Position numbers and translations under genes: made by a program. 17,240 nucleotides of DNA from JANNHP01 sp031404455. GTDB lineage: Bacteria; Planctomycetota; JAJSAM01; JAJVHW01. This document shows, one piece after another, positions 1 through 7,862 of this stretch; position 1 is the stretch's first letter, and the number at the start of each line of letters is the position of its first letter. The DNA is taken from contig JANNHP010000116.1 of assembly GCA_031404455.1 (NCBI GenBank), forward strand, positions 1 through 17,240. The letters are read 5' to 3'. Under the pieces are notes generated by a model. It saw only the letters and a list, made by a program, of their open reading frames with translations, ran no database searches and was not told where the DNA came from.

Positions 1-2
1 GG

Positions 3-2987
3 CGCGGTGAGGTCGCGCGTCACGGAGCCCGCGATCGGCGCCGACGTGTTTCCCGCGGTGTCGCGGAACTGCGCCCAGCGGGTCGTGACTCCCTCCGTGC
101 TGCCGAGCGAGACGTCCGGCTGCGCCGTGCCGTAGCTCTGCCACGCGCCGAACGTCGTCCCGTCGGTCGATACGCGCTGATCGACCACGCCCGAGACGGC
201 GTCGGTCGCAGTCAGCACGAACGGCACGACCGTCGCCGCGGTGTAGCCGCTGCCGTCGCCGAGAGTCACGCTGCCCATCGGCGCCGTCGCGTCGAACGTG
301 ATCGCGTCCGAGACCTGCGTGACGTTGCCGACGACGTCGCGGAACTCGACCTCCACGGTGTCCAGGCCCTCGGCCGTGAGAGTCCACGAGCGCGAGGCCG
401 CGACCGTCTCCCAGTTCGTCCACGTCCCGCCCGCGTTGCGCAACCGCATGCCGTTCAGGCCGGAGCCGGCGTCGCTCGACGTCAGCGTGAGCGTCACGGC
501 CGATGACCCCGTGAACGTCGCGCCGGAGTTGACCGAGACCGAGCCCGCCGGCGCCGAGACGTCGAGCAGTTGCGAGGCGGTGAGAGTCGAGGTGGAGATC
601 GTCTCGCCGTAGCTCGAGGAGGTCCCGGACGCCGTGATCGACCTCGTCCCCGTGGTGCCGGACGACGCGGACGTGACCGCGAACGTGGCCGTGGCGCTCG
701 CTCCCGCGGCGACGTCGGCGAGCGTCTGCGTGGCGCCTCCCTGCACGGAGTACCCGGACGGGAGTCCGAGCGTCACGGTCGGCGCGAACGCCGTGACGCC
801 GCCGGAGTTCGTCACGGAGACGGCGACGTCGAACACGGCCGACGGTCCGACGGCCGACGGAGGCGAGGTGGCGAACGACGCCGCGAGCGCGGGCGCCGCG
901 ACGACGCTCGAAGTGCCGCTGCTCTCCGCCGCGACGGCGAAGTACTCGGTCGTGAAGCCCGAAGGCCAGTTGCCGGGCCGCTTCACCTTCACGATGGCCG
1001 CGTACGCCGCGGCCGAGAGCTTCACCTGCTCGACCGTGTTGACGGAGCTCGTGCTCGTGCCGAGCGAGGCACCGCTCGATCCGTCGTACACGGCGAGGTC
1101 GAGGTCGAGGAGCGCGTACCGCGTCGCCGGCGCCGACGAGTTGTTCGAGATCGTGTGACGATTCCACGCAATGGACACGCGTCCGCCGGACGCGATCGTT
1201 CCCGTCCGCACCAGCACGTAGCGCGATCCCGAGGACGTGAGCGTGCTCTCCGCGACCGACGCGCGGCACGAGTATGCGGCCGCGAGATCGAGGCCGCCGT
1301 AGCCCCAGTTGTCGTCGGGCGACACCGGCGCCGGCGACGTGTTCGTGGCGGTCGTGACGAGCAGTGCCTTCAGCGCCTCGGGCGCCCACGAAGTCCCGTA
1401 GTCGAGGAGAAGCGCCAGCGCACCCGCGACGTGCGGCGACGCCATGCTCGTCCCCGTGTAGCTCACGAAGTCCCCGCCCGAGCCCTCCCAGGAGGAACTG
1501 CACGAGTTGATGTTCGTGCCCGGTGCCGAGACCTCGGGCTTGCGGCGTCCGTCGTTCGTGGGACCGCGGCTCGAAGAGGACGCGAGCGAGTCGTCGGATC
1601 GGCTCGTCGAGCCCGCGTCGTCGAAGTTGCCGACCGTGAACACGTTGAACGCGTCGGCGGGGAGGTTCACGCTGCCCGAGGAGGACCCCGAGTTCCCCGA
1701 CGCGATGGCGACGGCGATCGACAGGTCGAACGTCGCCGCGTCGAAGAACTGGCTGAGACCGCTCGAGCCGTTGTTCGTCCCGCCGCCGCCGAAGCTGCAG
1801 TTCATCACCGAGGCGCCGTTGTCGCCCGCCCAGTCCCCGGCGGAGTAGATGTCGGCGTCCTCCAGCGAGCCGCCTCCCGACGTAGTGCGGTAGCCGCACT
1901 TCGCATTCATCAGCGCTGCGCCGGGCGCGACGCCCGCGTACGTCGAGTCGTTGCTCGCGACGATGCCGGAGACGTGCGTCCCGTGGCTGTGGTAGTCGTC
2001 GGTCGAGGACGCGTTGTCGTTGAAGTCGCTGAACGTGCTGCCGCTCGAGAGGAAGACGGCGGCGTTCGAAACGGTGAGCGCGGGATGTCCCGAGTCGCAG
2101 CCGGTGTCGAGCACTGCGACCTTCGTCGACGAGGAGCCGTTGTAACCCGCGGTCCACCACGAGCTCGCCGAGACCGTCGGAACGCTCGTGTCGAGCGAGA
2201 CCTGCGCGCGCAGGCAGCGCGAGATGCGTCCGATCTCGGGGAAGATCTCGACGAGCTCGGTGACCGCGGAGAGCGGCACGCGGGCCGACACCGTGGAGAG
2301 GATCCACGACCGTCCGAGGGGCGTGACGTCGCTGCGCGCCGCGAGCCACGCGGCCACGTTCGCCTGATCGCTCGCGGCTTGCGCCTTCGCGCGGTCAGCG
2401 ACCTCGCGCCTCATCCGATCGAGGAGCGTCCGAATCTCGTCGCGCGCCGCGAGGAGCTCGGCCTTCTCGCTGTCCGTGAGCGCGCGGCCCTCGCCGTCGA
2501 TCGCGCCGCCGAGACCGCCGGCGGGTTCCGCCGCGCGCTCTGCCGCGGCGCGGGCCGCGATCGTCCTCGACCGTGCGAGGGGAACCGCGAAGAGCGGCGC
2601 GTAGCGGGCGCGGGCGTCCATTCCGGCCTCGTGCGCGGGCTGGCGGCGGAAGAAGATCGTGACGTCGGCGGTCTCCGTCGCGCGGCCGGGATCGGTCGCC
2701 GCGGCCGCGAGGTCACGGCCGAGAATGCGTTCGATCGGCGGCAGCGACTCGAGTTCGCGGAGCTCGATCTGCTCGAGCGTCTCCGCGCGGTCTCCTCGCT
2801 CGGACTCGAACCACTTCTGGCCCGAGGCGTCGTCCCGCACGGCCTGCCAGACGACTCCGCGCTCCGGCGATCGGAAGGTCTCCCCGGTCTCGCGGACGGG
2901 GGAGTCGCTGCCTCCCGCGGCGGCGAGCGCGAGGACGAGGCCCGACGCCGCGATCCATCGCAGCGGGGGACGTCCTCGTGGGCGCAT
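3..2987 (-). CDS. Secreted subtilisin-like serine protease (peptidase S8) with C-terminal Ig-like repeats, partial at C-terminus
   Basis: Predicted extracellular serine endopeptidase of the S8 family. The frame is open from ATG 2987 to the left edge, giving at least 995 residues with no stop. A GGAGG (plus-strand CCTCC at 2993-2997) sits 5 bases upstream of the start. Residues 1 to about 25 form a signal peptide (Arg-rich start, then a Leu/Ala core). Residues 26 to about 280 look like a long pro-region. The catalytic triad is complete: Asp294 in VAVLDTG, His335 in HGTHVSG, Ser514 in GTSMASPHVAG, with oxyanion Asn432 in ASGNSG. From about residue 690 there is a CARDB/NEW3-like beta domain. From about 805 there are tandem Ig-like repeats of roughly 95 residues, each beginning near a D-x-(S/T)-AP motif; a further unit appears to begin at the edge. 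The repeats may hold the enzyme at a surface or substrate. A C-terminal sorting domain, if present, lies outside the window. Confidence 0.93.
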   Translation of the reverse strand, partial: MRPRGRPPLRWIAASGLVLALAAAGGSDSPVRETGETFRSPERGVVWQAVRDDASGQKWFESERGDRAETLEQIELRELESLPPIERILGRDLAAAATDPGRATETADVTIFFRRQPAHEAGMDARARYAPLFAVPLARSRTIAARAAAERAAEPAGGLGGAIDGEGRALTDSEKAELLAARDEIRTLLDRMRREVADRAKAQAASDQANVAAWLAARSDVTPLGRSWILSTVSARVPLSAVTELVEIFPEIGRISRCLRAQVSLDTSVPTVSASSWWTAGYNGSSSTKVAVLDTGCDSGHPALTVSNAAVFLSSGSTFSDFNDNASSTDDYHSHGTHVSGIVASNDSTYAGVAPGAALMNAKCGYRTTSGGGSLEDADIYSAGDWAGDNGASVMNCSFGGGGTNNGSSGLSQFFDAATFDLSIAVAIASGNSGSSSGSVNLPADAFNVFTVGNFDDAGSTSRSDDSLASSSSRGPTNDGRRKPEVSAPGTNINSCSSSWEGSGGDFVSYTGTSMASPHVAGALALLLDYGTSWAPEALKALLVTTATNTSPAPVSPDDNWGYGGLDLAAAYSCRASVAESTLTSSGSRYVLVRTGTIASGGRVSIAWNRHTISNNSSAPATRYALLDLDLAVYDGSSGASLGTSTSSVNTVEQVKLSAAAYAAIVKVKRPGNWPSGFTTEYFAVAAESSGTSSVVAAPALAASFATSPPSAVGPSAVFDVAVSVTNSGGVTAFAPTVTLGLPSGYSVQGGATQTLADVAAGASATATFAVTSASSGTTGTRSITASGTSSSYGETISTSTLTASQLLDVSAPAGSVSVNSGATFTGSSAVTLTLTSSDAGSGLNGMRLRNAGGTWTNWETVAASRSWTLTAEGLDTVEVEFRDVVGNVTQVSDAITFDATAPMGSVTLGDGSGYTAATVVPFVLTATDAVSGVVDQRVSTDGTTFGAWQSYGTAQPDVSLGSTEGVTTRWAQFRDTAGNTSAPIAGSVTRDLTA

Positions 2988-3074
2988 GGAAGCCTCCGGG
3001 CGACGCAATCGGCCCAGACCCTATCGGCTCGCCGACCGGCGGGAGTGTCGTTTCCCGATGGGGGGAACTCGGCA

Positions 3075-3123
3075 GAGGCTCGGGCGAGCCTCCTCGCACG
3101 CGGGACCTCAGTCTCCGTAGACT
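3075..3123. promoter_or_regulatory. Divergent intergenic region with two inverted repeats
   Basis: The 142 bases between the divergent S8 protease and RmlD-like genes must hold the promoters of both. Two dyads are visible. The first is GAGGCTC at 3075-3081 with GAGCCTC at 3086-3092 (4-base loop, extendable by one pair). The second is AGTCT at 3110-3114 with AGACT at 3119-3123, ending 6 bases before the ATG at 3130. The first could be an operator or a leader hairpin. The second occupies the place of a ribosome binding site, and no Shine-Dalgarno sequence is visible for the 3130 start. I could not pick out convincing -35/-10 boxes. Confidence 0.3.
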
Positions 3124-3129
3124 CCGTCG

Positions 3130-4026
3130 ATGGTCAGCGTGCTCGTGTTCGGTGGCCGCGGCTGGGTGGGACAGTCGCTCGTCCCCGCGCTCCAGCGGGC
3201 GGGACACGAGGTGATTGCTCCGCGCCACGACGCGTGCGACATCTCCGATTCGACCGACGTGGCGCGCGTCTTCACGGAGTCGAAGCCCGCGGCGGTCGTC
3301 AATGCCGCGGCGGCGAACACCGCGATCGCCGACGAAGCGGCGCTGCGCGCTGTCAACGTGGACGGCGCGCGGAACGTGGCCGCGGCGGCGCGCAAAGCGA
3401 AGGCGCGTCTCGTCCACGTCTCGACGGATCTCGTGCTCGACGGACGACATCCGCCCTACGCCGACGACGCGAAGACCTGCCCCGTCAACGCGTACGGACG
3501 CAGCAAGGCCGCGGGCGAGGAGATGGTGCTCACGGCGTGTCCCGGCGCGGTCGTCGTGCGCTCGTCGCACGTCTACGATCCCGCGGCGCCGGATCCGTCG
3601 CTGCGCGGGTTCATCGAGATGCTGCGGACCGGCGCGCCGTGCCGTCTCTTCACCGACGAGATCCGCTGCCCGATTGCGCGGCCGGCGCTCGCCGCGGCGC
3701 TCGCGGAACTCGTCGCCCTCGACGTCGCGGGGACGCTCAACGTCGCGGGCACGGAACCGCTGTCGCGCTTCGACTACGGCACGCTGCTCCTCGACTTCTT
3801 CCGCGTGCCGAAGCGGAGGAACGTGGAGGAGGCGCTCGCCGCGGGTCTCACACCGCCGAGGCCGCTCGATCTCACGCTCGACGTGTCGAAGGCGCGGAAA
3901 CTCCTCGCGACGCCGCTCCGGGGCGTGCGCGAGACGTTGCAAGCCGACGAGGGTTGGGGCATCCGGGCTGGTAAGGTCTCCCGCCTCGCGCAGCGGCCGA
4001 ACCGCCGCCCTCCCAGGTCCAGTTGA
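3130..4026 (+). CDS. RmlD-like NAD(P)-dependent sugar-nucleotide reductase/epimerase (extended SDR)
   Basis: A cytoplasmic extended short-chain dehydrogenase/reductase of 298 residues, the usual size for dTDP-4-dehydrorhamnose reductase (RmlD) relatives. The N-terminal Rossmann motif G8xxG11xxG14 (GGRGWVG) binds NAD(P). The segment near residues 57-79 (VVNAAA, then DE and VN..GARN) follows the RmlD pattern. HVSTD (residues 96-100) with Y122GRSK126 supplies the Ser/Thr-Tyr-Lys catalytic set. The start at 3130 is forced by an in-frame TAG at 3118-3120, and no clear ribosome binding site precedes it. The stop lies 10 bases before the next gene, so the two are probably co-transcribed. No rhamnose-pathway partners (rmlA, rmlB, rmlC) are in view, so the substrate is unknown and it need not be a true RmlD. 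Family call is firm; exact reaction is not. Confidence 0.85.
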   Translation: MVSVLVFGGRGWVGQSLVPALQRAGHEVIAPRHDACDISDSTDVARVFTESKPAAVVNAAAANTAIADEAALRAVNVDGARNVAAAARKAKARLVHVSTDLVLDGRHPPYADDAKTCPVNAYGRSKAAGEEMVLTACPGAVVVRSSHVYDPAAPDPSLRGFIEMLRTGAPCRLFTDEIRCPIARPALAAALAELVALDVAGTLNVAGTEPLSRFDYGTLLLDFFRVPKRRNVEEALAAGLTPPRPLDLTLDVSKARKLLATPLRGVRETLQADEGWGIRAGKVSRLAQRPNRRPPRSS

Positions 4027-4036
4027 GAGGTTCGTC

Positions 4037-7000
4037 ATGAGATCAGTTCGCGCCGGCGTCGCCGCCGTGGGAGCTCTCGTCGCCGCAGCCGCCTGCGGAT
4101 CGAGCGGAGCGCCACGCCCGCAGGAGTTTCCAGTGCAGAACTCGAAGCCCGTGAAAGGCAGTGAATTGGCCGACTTCAGGGCCAAAGCCGTCTACACCGA
4201 CGACCACGGCGGCGTCGTCGGCGTGCGCTGGCTGCACAAGGACCACGGCATGCCGGTCGTCGTCCTGCGCATCCAATCCGTGCCGCAGGTGTTCCTCGCC
4301 TTCAACACGCCGCCCGTCTCCGACCGCGGCGAACCGCACACGGGCGAGCACCTCCTCCTCGGCAAGGGCACGAAGGGGAAGTCGCTCTCGCTCGAGCAGG
4401 ACATGTCGCTCGTCCATTCGACCGCGTGGACGTCGCAGACCGACGTCTGCTACTCGTGGGGATGCTCCGCCGGCAAGGAGACGTTCTACCGCTCGGTCGA
4501 GCAGTACCTCGATGCGCTGCTCTTGCCCGACTACACGGACGAGGAGATCCGCCGCGAGGTCTGCCACATCGGCCCGGTGAAGGACGAGGCGACGGGCACG
4601 CTCTCGGTGGACGAGAAGGGCACGATCTATCAAGAGATGGTGTCCACGTACGAGAAGCGCTGGAACGTGTGGTGGCAGATGCAGAAGCGGCTCTGGGGCG
4701 AGGGGCATCCGCTCTCGTTCAGCTCGGGTGGCGAACCGTCGGCCGTGCGCACCTGCGAGCCGCACCACGTCCACGAGTTCCACGCCGCGCACTATCACCT
4801 CGGCAGCGACACCGAGATGATCGTCGCGCTGCCGGAGTCGATCCCCGAGGCGGAGTTCCTCGCGAAGCTCTCGGCGCAGATGGAGGCCATCAGCGCGAAT
4901 CCGGCGCTCGTCGCGCGCGGCCGGGAGACTCACGCGATCCCGCCGGGCCGCCCGCAGGCGGACAAGTCGCTGATGGTGTATCCGTACCCGAACGCGAACG
5001 AGGGCGACGGCTGCTCGGCGCTCTTCGCGTGGACGCCCGTCACGCTCGGCACCCAGTACGACCGCGTGCTGGGTCAGCTCTTCCTCTCGACACTCGCCGA
5101 CGGCGAGAGCGCGACGCTCTACAAGCGCCTCATGGACAGTGCCACGCGCGAGGTCCAGGTGGACGCGGCCGAGATGAGCGCCAGCCTCGACGCGAGCAAG
5201 ATCGACCTGATGGCGTCCATCTGGCTCGACGGCCTGCCGCCTCGCAACGCGACCGAGGAGCGCATGGGCGAGATCGAACGCGTCATCCGCGACGAGATCG
5301 TGCGCGTCGCGGCGCTCGCGGCCGGATCGGCGGATCTCGCGGCGTTCAACGCGAAGGCGCTCGTCAAGCTGACGGAGCGCGAGAAGGGTCTGCGCAAGCA
5401 GCTCAACGCGCCGCCGCTCTTCGGCCACCGCATGGCGGGCGGTTTCTGGCTCGATCACGTGCGGCTCCTCGATCAGGACTCGTCATTCGAGCGCTCGGTG
5501 ACGCTCGAGCCGGTGTTCGGGAAGCTGCGCGCGGAGATCGAGAAGGGCGCGAACCCGTGGACCGAGGTCGTCCGCGGATTCGGACTCGACGCCGAGCCGT
5601 ACGCGGGCGTCTCGGTTCCGAGCAGGGGTGAGTTGGACAAGCGGGCGTTCGCCCACGAAATCCGGGTGGCGGACTACGTCTACGACATCACGCAACGCCA
5701 CGGTGGCGAACCGCAGCAGGCTCTCGCGAAGTTCGCCGCGGCGTACGAGAAGACGACGGCGGAGATGGCCGACGCTGAGAAGCGTCTCCCGAAAGCGCGC
5801 CTCGTCTCCGACCTGCCGCTCACGCCCGATCCGTCGATGCGGCTCGAGGAGGTGGAAGCGGGCGGAGTGAAGGGCTTCCGCGGCCTCTTCGACAACATGA
5901 CGTTCACGGAGACGTCGCTGTCCTTCCGGGTCGACGCGACCGACGTCGAACTGCTCTGGCTCGCGATCCTGCCGCAGTTCCTCACCGAGTCGGGCGTCGT
6001 CATCGACGGGAAGCCCGTGCCCTATGACCAGGCGTCGGAGCGGCGCTCGAACGAGATCTACTCGCTCGCGGCGTCGTGGTCGATGCGGCCGAGCAAGGGC
6101 CGTCACGAACTGCGGATCACCGCGAGCGGCGCCGACCTCGAGGAGGGCAAGCGCGCGATCGACTGGCTGGAGCTCTGTCTGCGCCACGCGTGGATCGCTC
6201 CCGAGAACCTGCCGCGCCTGCGCGACATCGTGGCGCAGGAGATCCAGGCGACGCGCGGTCGTCTCGGCGGATCGGAGGAGAGCTGGGTCCGCGACCCCGC
6301 GGGCGCGGTGCGCTGGCAGCGCGATCCGATCTACCTCGCGACGTCGTCGATCCACGCGCGGCTCTTCCTCCTCGCGCGCTGCGAATGGCGGCTGATGGAC
6401 ACGCCGACGGGTGCCGACGCGGAGACGGTGCGCCGTCAGCTCGACGTGATCGCGGCGCTCGGACAGAGCGGCGGCGACGCGAAGGCCGTCACGGCGGCGC
6501 TCGACACGTTCATCGGGACGTGGCAGGCGACTGGCGCGACGGCGAACTTGAGGTGGGTCGTTCCGGTCGCGCGCCGCATCCAGGAGATGGTCGGCGACAT
6601 GGCGCCGACGACGATTGCGGCGGACCTGAAGACGCTGACGGACACGTGCTGGGCGGATCTGAAGTTGGGTTCCGATCACGCGCTGGCGGGCGTCGTCGGG
6701 CTGGTGCGATCGACGGCGTCGCGCTCGAATGCGAGGTTCGTGCTGACGGGCAGCCGCGCGAACACGGACGCGCTCCAGCCGAGGCTCGTGCAGCTCGCCG
6801 CCGCGCTTCCCGCGGGGCGGCTGGGTGACGTCCCGATCCCGAATCCTCAGGTCCGGTGGCACGAAGCGAAGTTCGACGAACGCCTCCGCGACCACGAGGG
6901 CGACGTCGCCGCGCCGCTCTTCTACGGACTCGTCCACGGCGCGGGATCGACCGGCGTGTTCGTCCTCTCCGCCGACGCGGCGGGGCTCGACGACCTCGAC

Positions 7001-7609
7001 CCCGCGAAGCTTCGCGCGGAACTCGCAGGCCGTCTCTTCGGCGGCGCGGGCGCGCACGCCTTCTTCATGAAGACGTGGGGCGCGGGACTCGCGTACTCGA
7101 ACGGTCTCTCCGTCAACCCGAACGAGGGCCGCGTCAACTACTACGCGGAGCGGTGTCCGGACCTCGTGCAGACGATGACGTTCGTGACCGGGCTCGTCCG
7201 CGACGCGGCGGCGCTCGACGATCCCTACCTCGCCGAGTACTGCGTGGCGAACGCGGTGACGTACAGCCGCGAGAGCGACGGGTACGAGGCGCGCACGCGC
7301 GCCGCGGCCGACGATGTCGTCGACGGCGACACGCCCGGCCGCGTCGCGCGGTACCGTCGCGCGATCCTCACGCTGCGGCGCGACGATCCGAAGCTCTGGG
7401 AATCGATGAAGCCGCACGTCGCCGCGATGGCGGGCCGCGTGCTCCCGGGTGTCCCGCCCGCGAGCCGCGACGTCCGGGGCGGGCTCTTCTTCACCATCGC
7501 GCCCGAGCCGATGCTCGCGCGGTGGGACGAGTACGTCCGAGAGCACGAGGGCGCCGCCGAGCGCGTGGTCCGCGTCTACGGGCGCGACTTCTGGATCGTG
7601 CCGCGCTAA
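4037..7609 (+). CDS. Large M16C zinc metallopeptidase (PreP/insulinase-like), predicted lipoprotein
   Basis: A 1190-residue inverzincin peptidase expected to degrade peptides in an enclosed chamber. The first 20 residues form a lipoprotein signal: basic start, hydrophobic core, and lipobox VAAAAC with Cys20 as the lipidation site. It should therefore sit on a membrane facing the periplasm or the outside. The zinc site is the inverted HxxEH motif H101-T-G-E104-H105. The distal glutamate is E200 in GTIYQEM, matching the family pattern near GVVxNEM and spaced from the HxxEH about as in presequence protease. Residues around 440-520 resemble the M16C-associated linker, and the C-terminal half would be the non-catalytic lobe. 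GAGAGG at 4025-4030 lies 6 bases before the ATG at 4037. It follows the RmlD-like gene by 10 bases. At 1190 residues it is longer than typical PreP. Substrate is not deducible. Confidence 0.88.
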   Translation: MRSVRAGVAAVGALVAAAACGSSGAPRPQEFPVQNSKPVKGSELADFRAKAVYTDDHGGVVGVRWLHKDHGMPVVVLRIQSVPQVFLAFNTPPVSDRGEPHTGEHLLLGKGTKGKSLSLEQDMSLVHSTAWTSQTDVCYSWGCSAGKETFYRSVEQYLDALLLPDYTDEEIRREVCHIGPVKDEATGTLSVDEKGTIYQEMVSTYEKRWNVWWQMQKRLWGEGHPLSFSSGGEPSAVRTCEPHHVHEFHAAHYHLGSDTEMIVALPESIPEAEFLAKLSAQMEAISANPALVARGRETHAIPPGRPQADKSLMVYPYPNANEGDGCSALFAWTPVTLGTQYDRVLGQLFLSTLADGESATLYKRLMDSATREVQVDAAEMSASLDASKIDLMASIWLDGLPPRNATEERMGEIERVIRDEIVRVAALAAGSADLAAFNAKALVKLTEREKGLRKQLNAPPLFGHRMAGGFWLDHVRLLDQDSSFERSVTLEPVFGKLRAEIEKGANPWTEVVRGFGLDAEPYAGVSVPSRGELDKRAFAHEIRVADYVYDITQRHGGEPQQALAKFAAAYEKTTAEMADAEKRLPKARLVSDLPLTPDPSMRLEEVEAGGVKGFRGLFDNMTFTETSLSFRVDATDVELLWLAILPQFLTESGVVIDGKPVPYDQASERRSNEIYSLAASWSMRPSKGRHELRITASGADLEEGKRAIDWLELCLRHAWIAPENLPRLRDIVAQEIQATRGRLGGSEESWVRDPAGAVRWQRDPIYLATSSIHARLFLLARCEWRLMDTPTGADAETVRRQLDVIAALGQSGGDAKAVTAALDTFIGTWQATGATANLRWVVPVARRIQEMVGDMAPTTIAADLKTLTDTCWADLKLGSDHALAGVVGLVRSTASRSNARFVLTGSRANTDALQPRLVQLAAALPAGRLGDVPIPNPQVRWHEAKFDERLRDHEGDVAAPLFYGLVHGAGSTGVFVLSADAAGLDDLDPAKLRAELAGRLFGGAGAHAFFMKTWGAGLAYSNGLSVNPNEGRVNYYAERCPDLVQTMTFVTGLVRDAAALDDPYLAEYCVANAVTYSRESDGYEARTRAAADDVVDGDTPGRVARYRRAILTLRRDDPKLWESMKPHVAAMAGRVLPGVPPASRDVRGGLFFTIAPEPMLARWDEYVREHEGAAERVVRVYGRDFWIVPR

Positions 7610-7612
7610 CCC

Positions 7613-7630
7613 GACCGCGGCGTCGCGGTC
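7613..7630 (+). terminator. Hairpin 3 bases after the M16C peptidase stop
   Basis: GACCGCG (7613-7619) pairs perfectly with CGCGGTC (7624-7630) around a GCGT loop, immediately after the TAA at 7607-7609. Position and strength fit a transcription terminator or 3'-end stabiliser. There is no T-tract, so intrinsic termination is uncertain. The REP copies just downstream could add to the effect. Confidence 0.45.
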
Positions 7631-7675
7631 CTCGCCCATCCGACCCGGCTGCCCGGCTCGACCCGCCGACGGAGC

Positions 7676-7698
7676 GTCAGGGTCAGACCCCGAGCCTG
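7676..7698 (+). repeat. REP-like palindrome copy 1 (type A, degenerate left arm)
   Basis: The right arm GACCCCGAG and the CCTG tail match the family exactly. The left arm (7676-7684, GTCAGGGTC) differs from the consensus CTCGGGGTC at two positions, so the hairpin is imperfect. First of four copies between the convergent M16C and M28 genes. Confidence 0.8.
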
Positions 7699-7720
7699 TG
7701 TCCCGGTGCGCGCGGCTCCG

Positions 7721-7744
7721 CTCGGGGTCAGACCCCCAGCCTGG
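7721..7744 (+). repeat. REP-like palindrome copy 2 (type B)
   Basis: CTCGGGGTC-A-GACCCCCAG followed by CCTGG. Type B has CAG instead of GAG at the end of the right arm, which creates one C-C mismatch in the stem. The 32 bases 7721-7752 recur identically at 7801-7832. Confidence 0.88.
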
Positions 7745-7756
7745 GCCCCGACGAGC

Positions 7757-7780
7757 CTCGGGGTCAGACCCCGAGCCTGG
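7757..7780 (+). repeat. REP-like palindrome copy 3 (type A)
   Basis: CTCGGGGTC-A-GACCCCGAG, a perfect 9-bp palindrome around a central A (7757-7775), followed by CCTGG. Its downstream flank CTCCGCTCGG is shared with the flank of copy 1. Confidence 0.9.
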
Positions 7781-7800
7781 GACTCCGCTCGGCTGTCAAC

Positions 7801-7824
7801 CTCGGGGTCAGACCCCCAGCCTGG
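7801..7824 (+). repeat. REP-like palindrome copy 4 (type B)
   Basis: Identical to copy 2, including 8 further bases after the tail (to 7832). It ends 38 bases before the M28 stop codon and is transcribed as part of that gene's 3' region. Confidence 0.9.
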
Positions 7825-7862
7825 GCCCCGACACTGCGACGAACGCGTTGCGAGTGCACTGG

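Noticed and set aside
570..3974. Long plus-strand frame of 1134 codons opposite the S8 protease
   Set aside because: It is very rich in Arg, Ala and Gly with no domain signal, and lies antisense to a gene with a complete catalytic triad. It is a by-product of high GC.
4043..5458. Minus-strand frame of 471 codons starting opposite the M16C peptidase
   Set aside because: Arg/Leu/Val-rich with no recognisable domain; it is an antisense shadow of the lipoprotein gene.
5483..7639. Minus-strand frame of 718 codons opposite the M16C peptidase
   Set aside because: Arg/Val/Glu-biased composition with no motifs; the plus strand encodes a recognisable enzyme across the same bases.
7676..7824. Four regularly spaced repeats resembling a small CRISPR array
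   Set aside because: The intervening sequences are short and partly identical to each other, the repeats alternate between two subtypes, further single copies are scattered up to 12740, and no cas genes are present. REP elements fit better.
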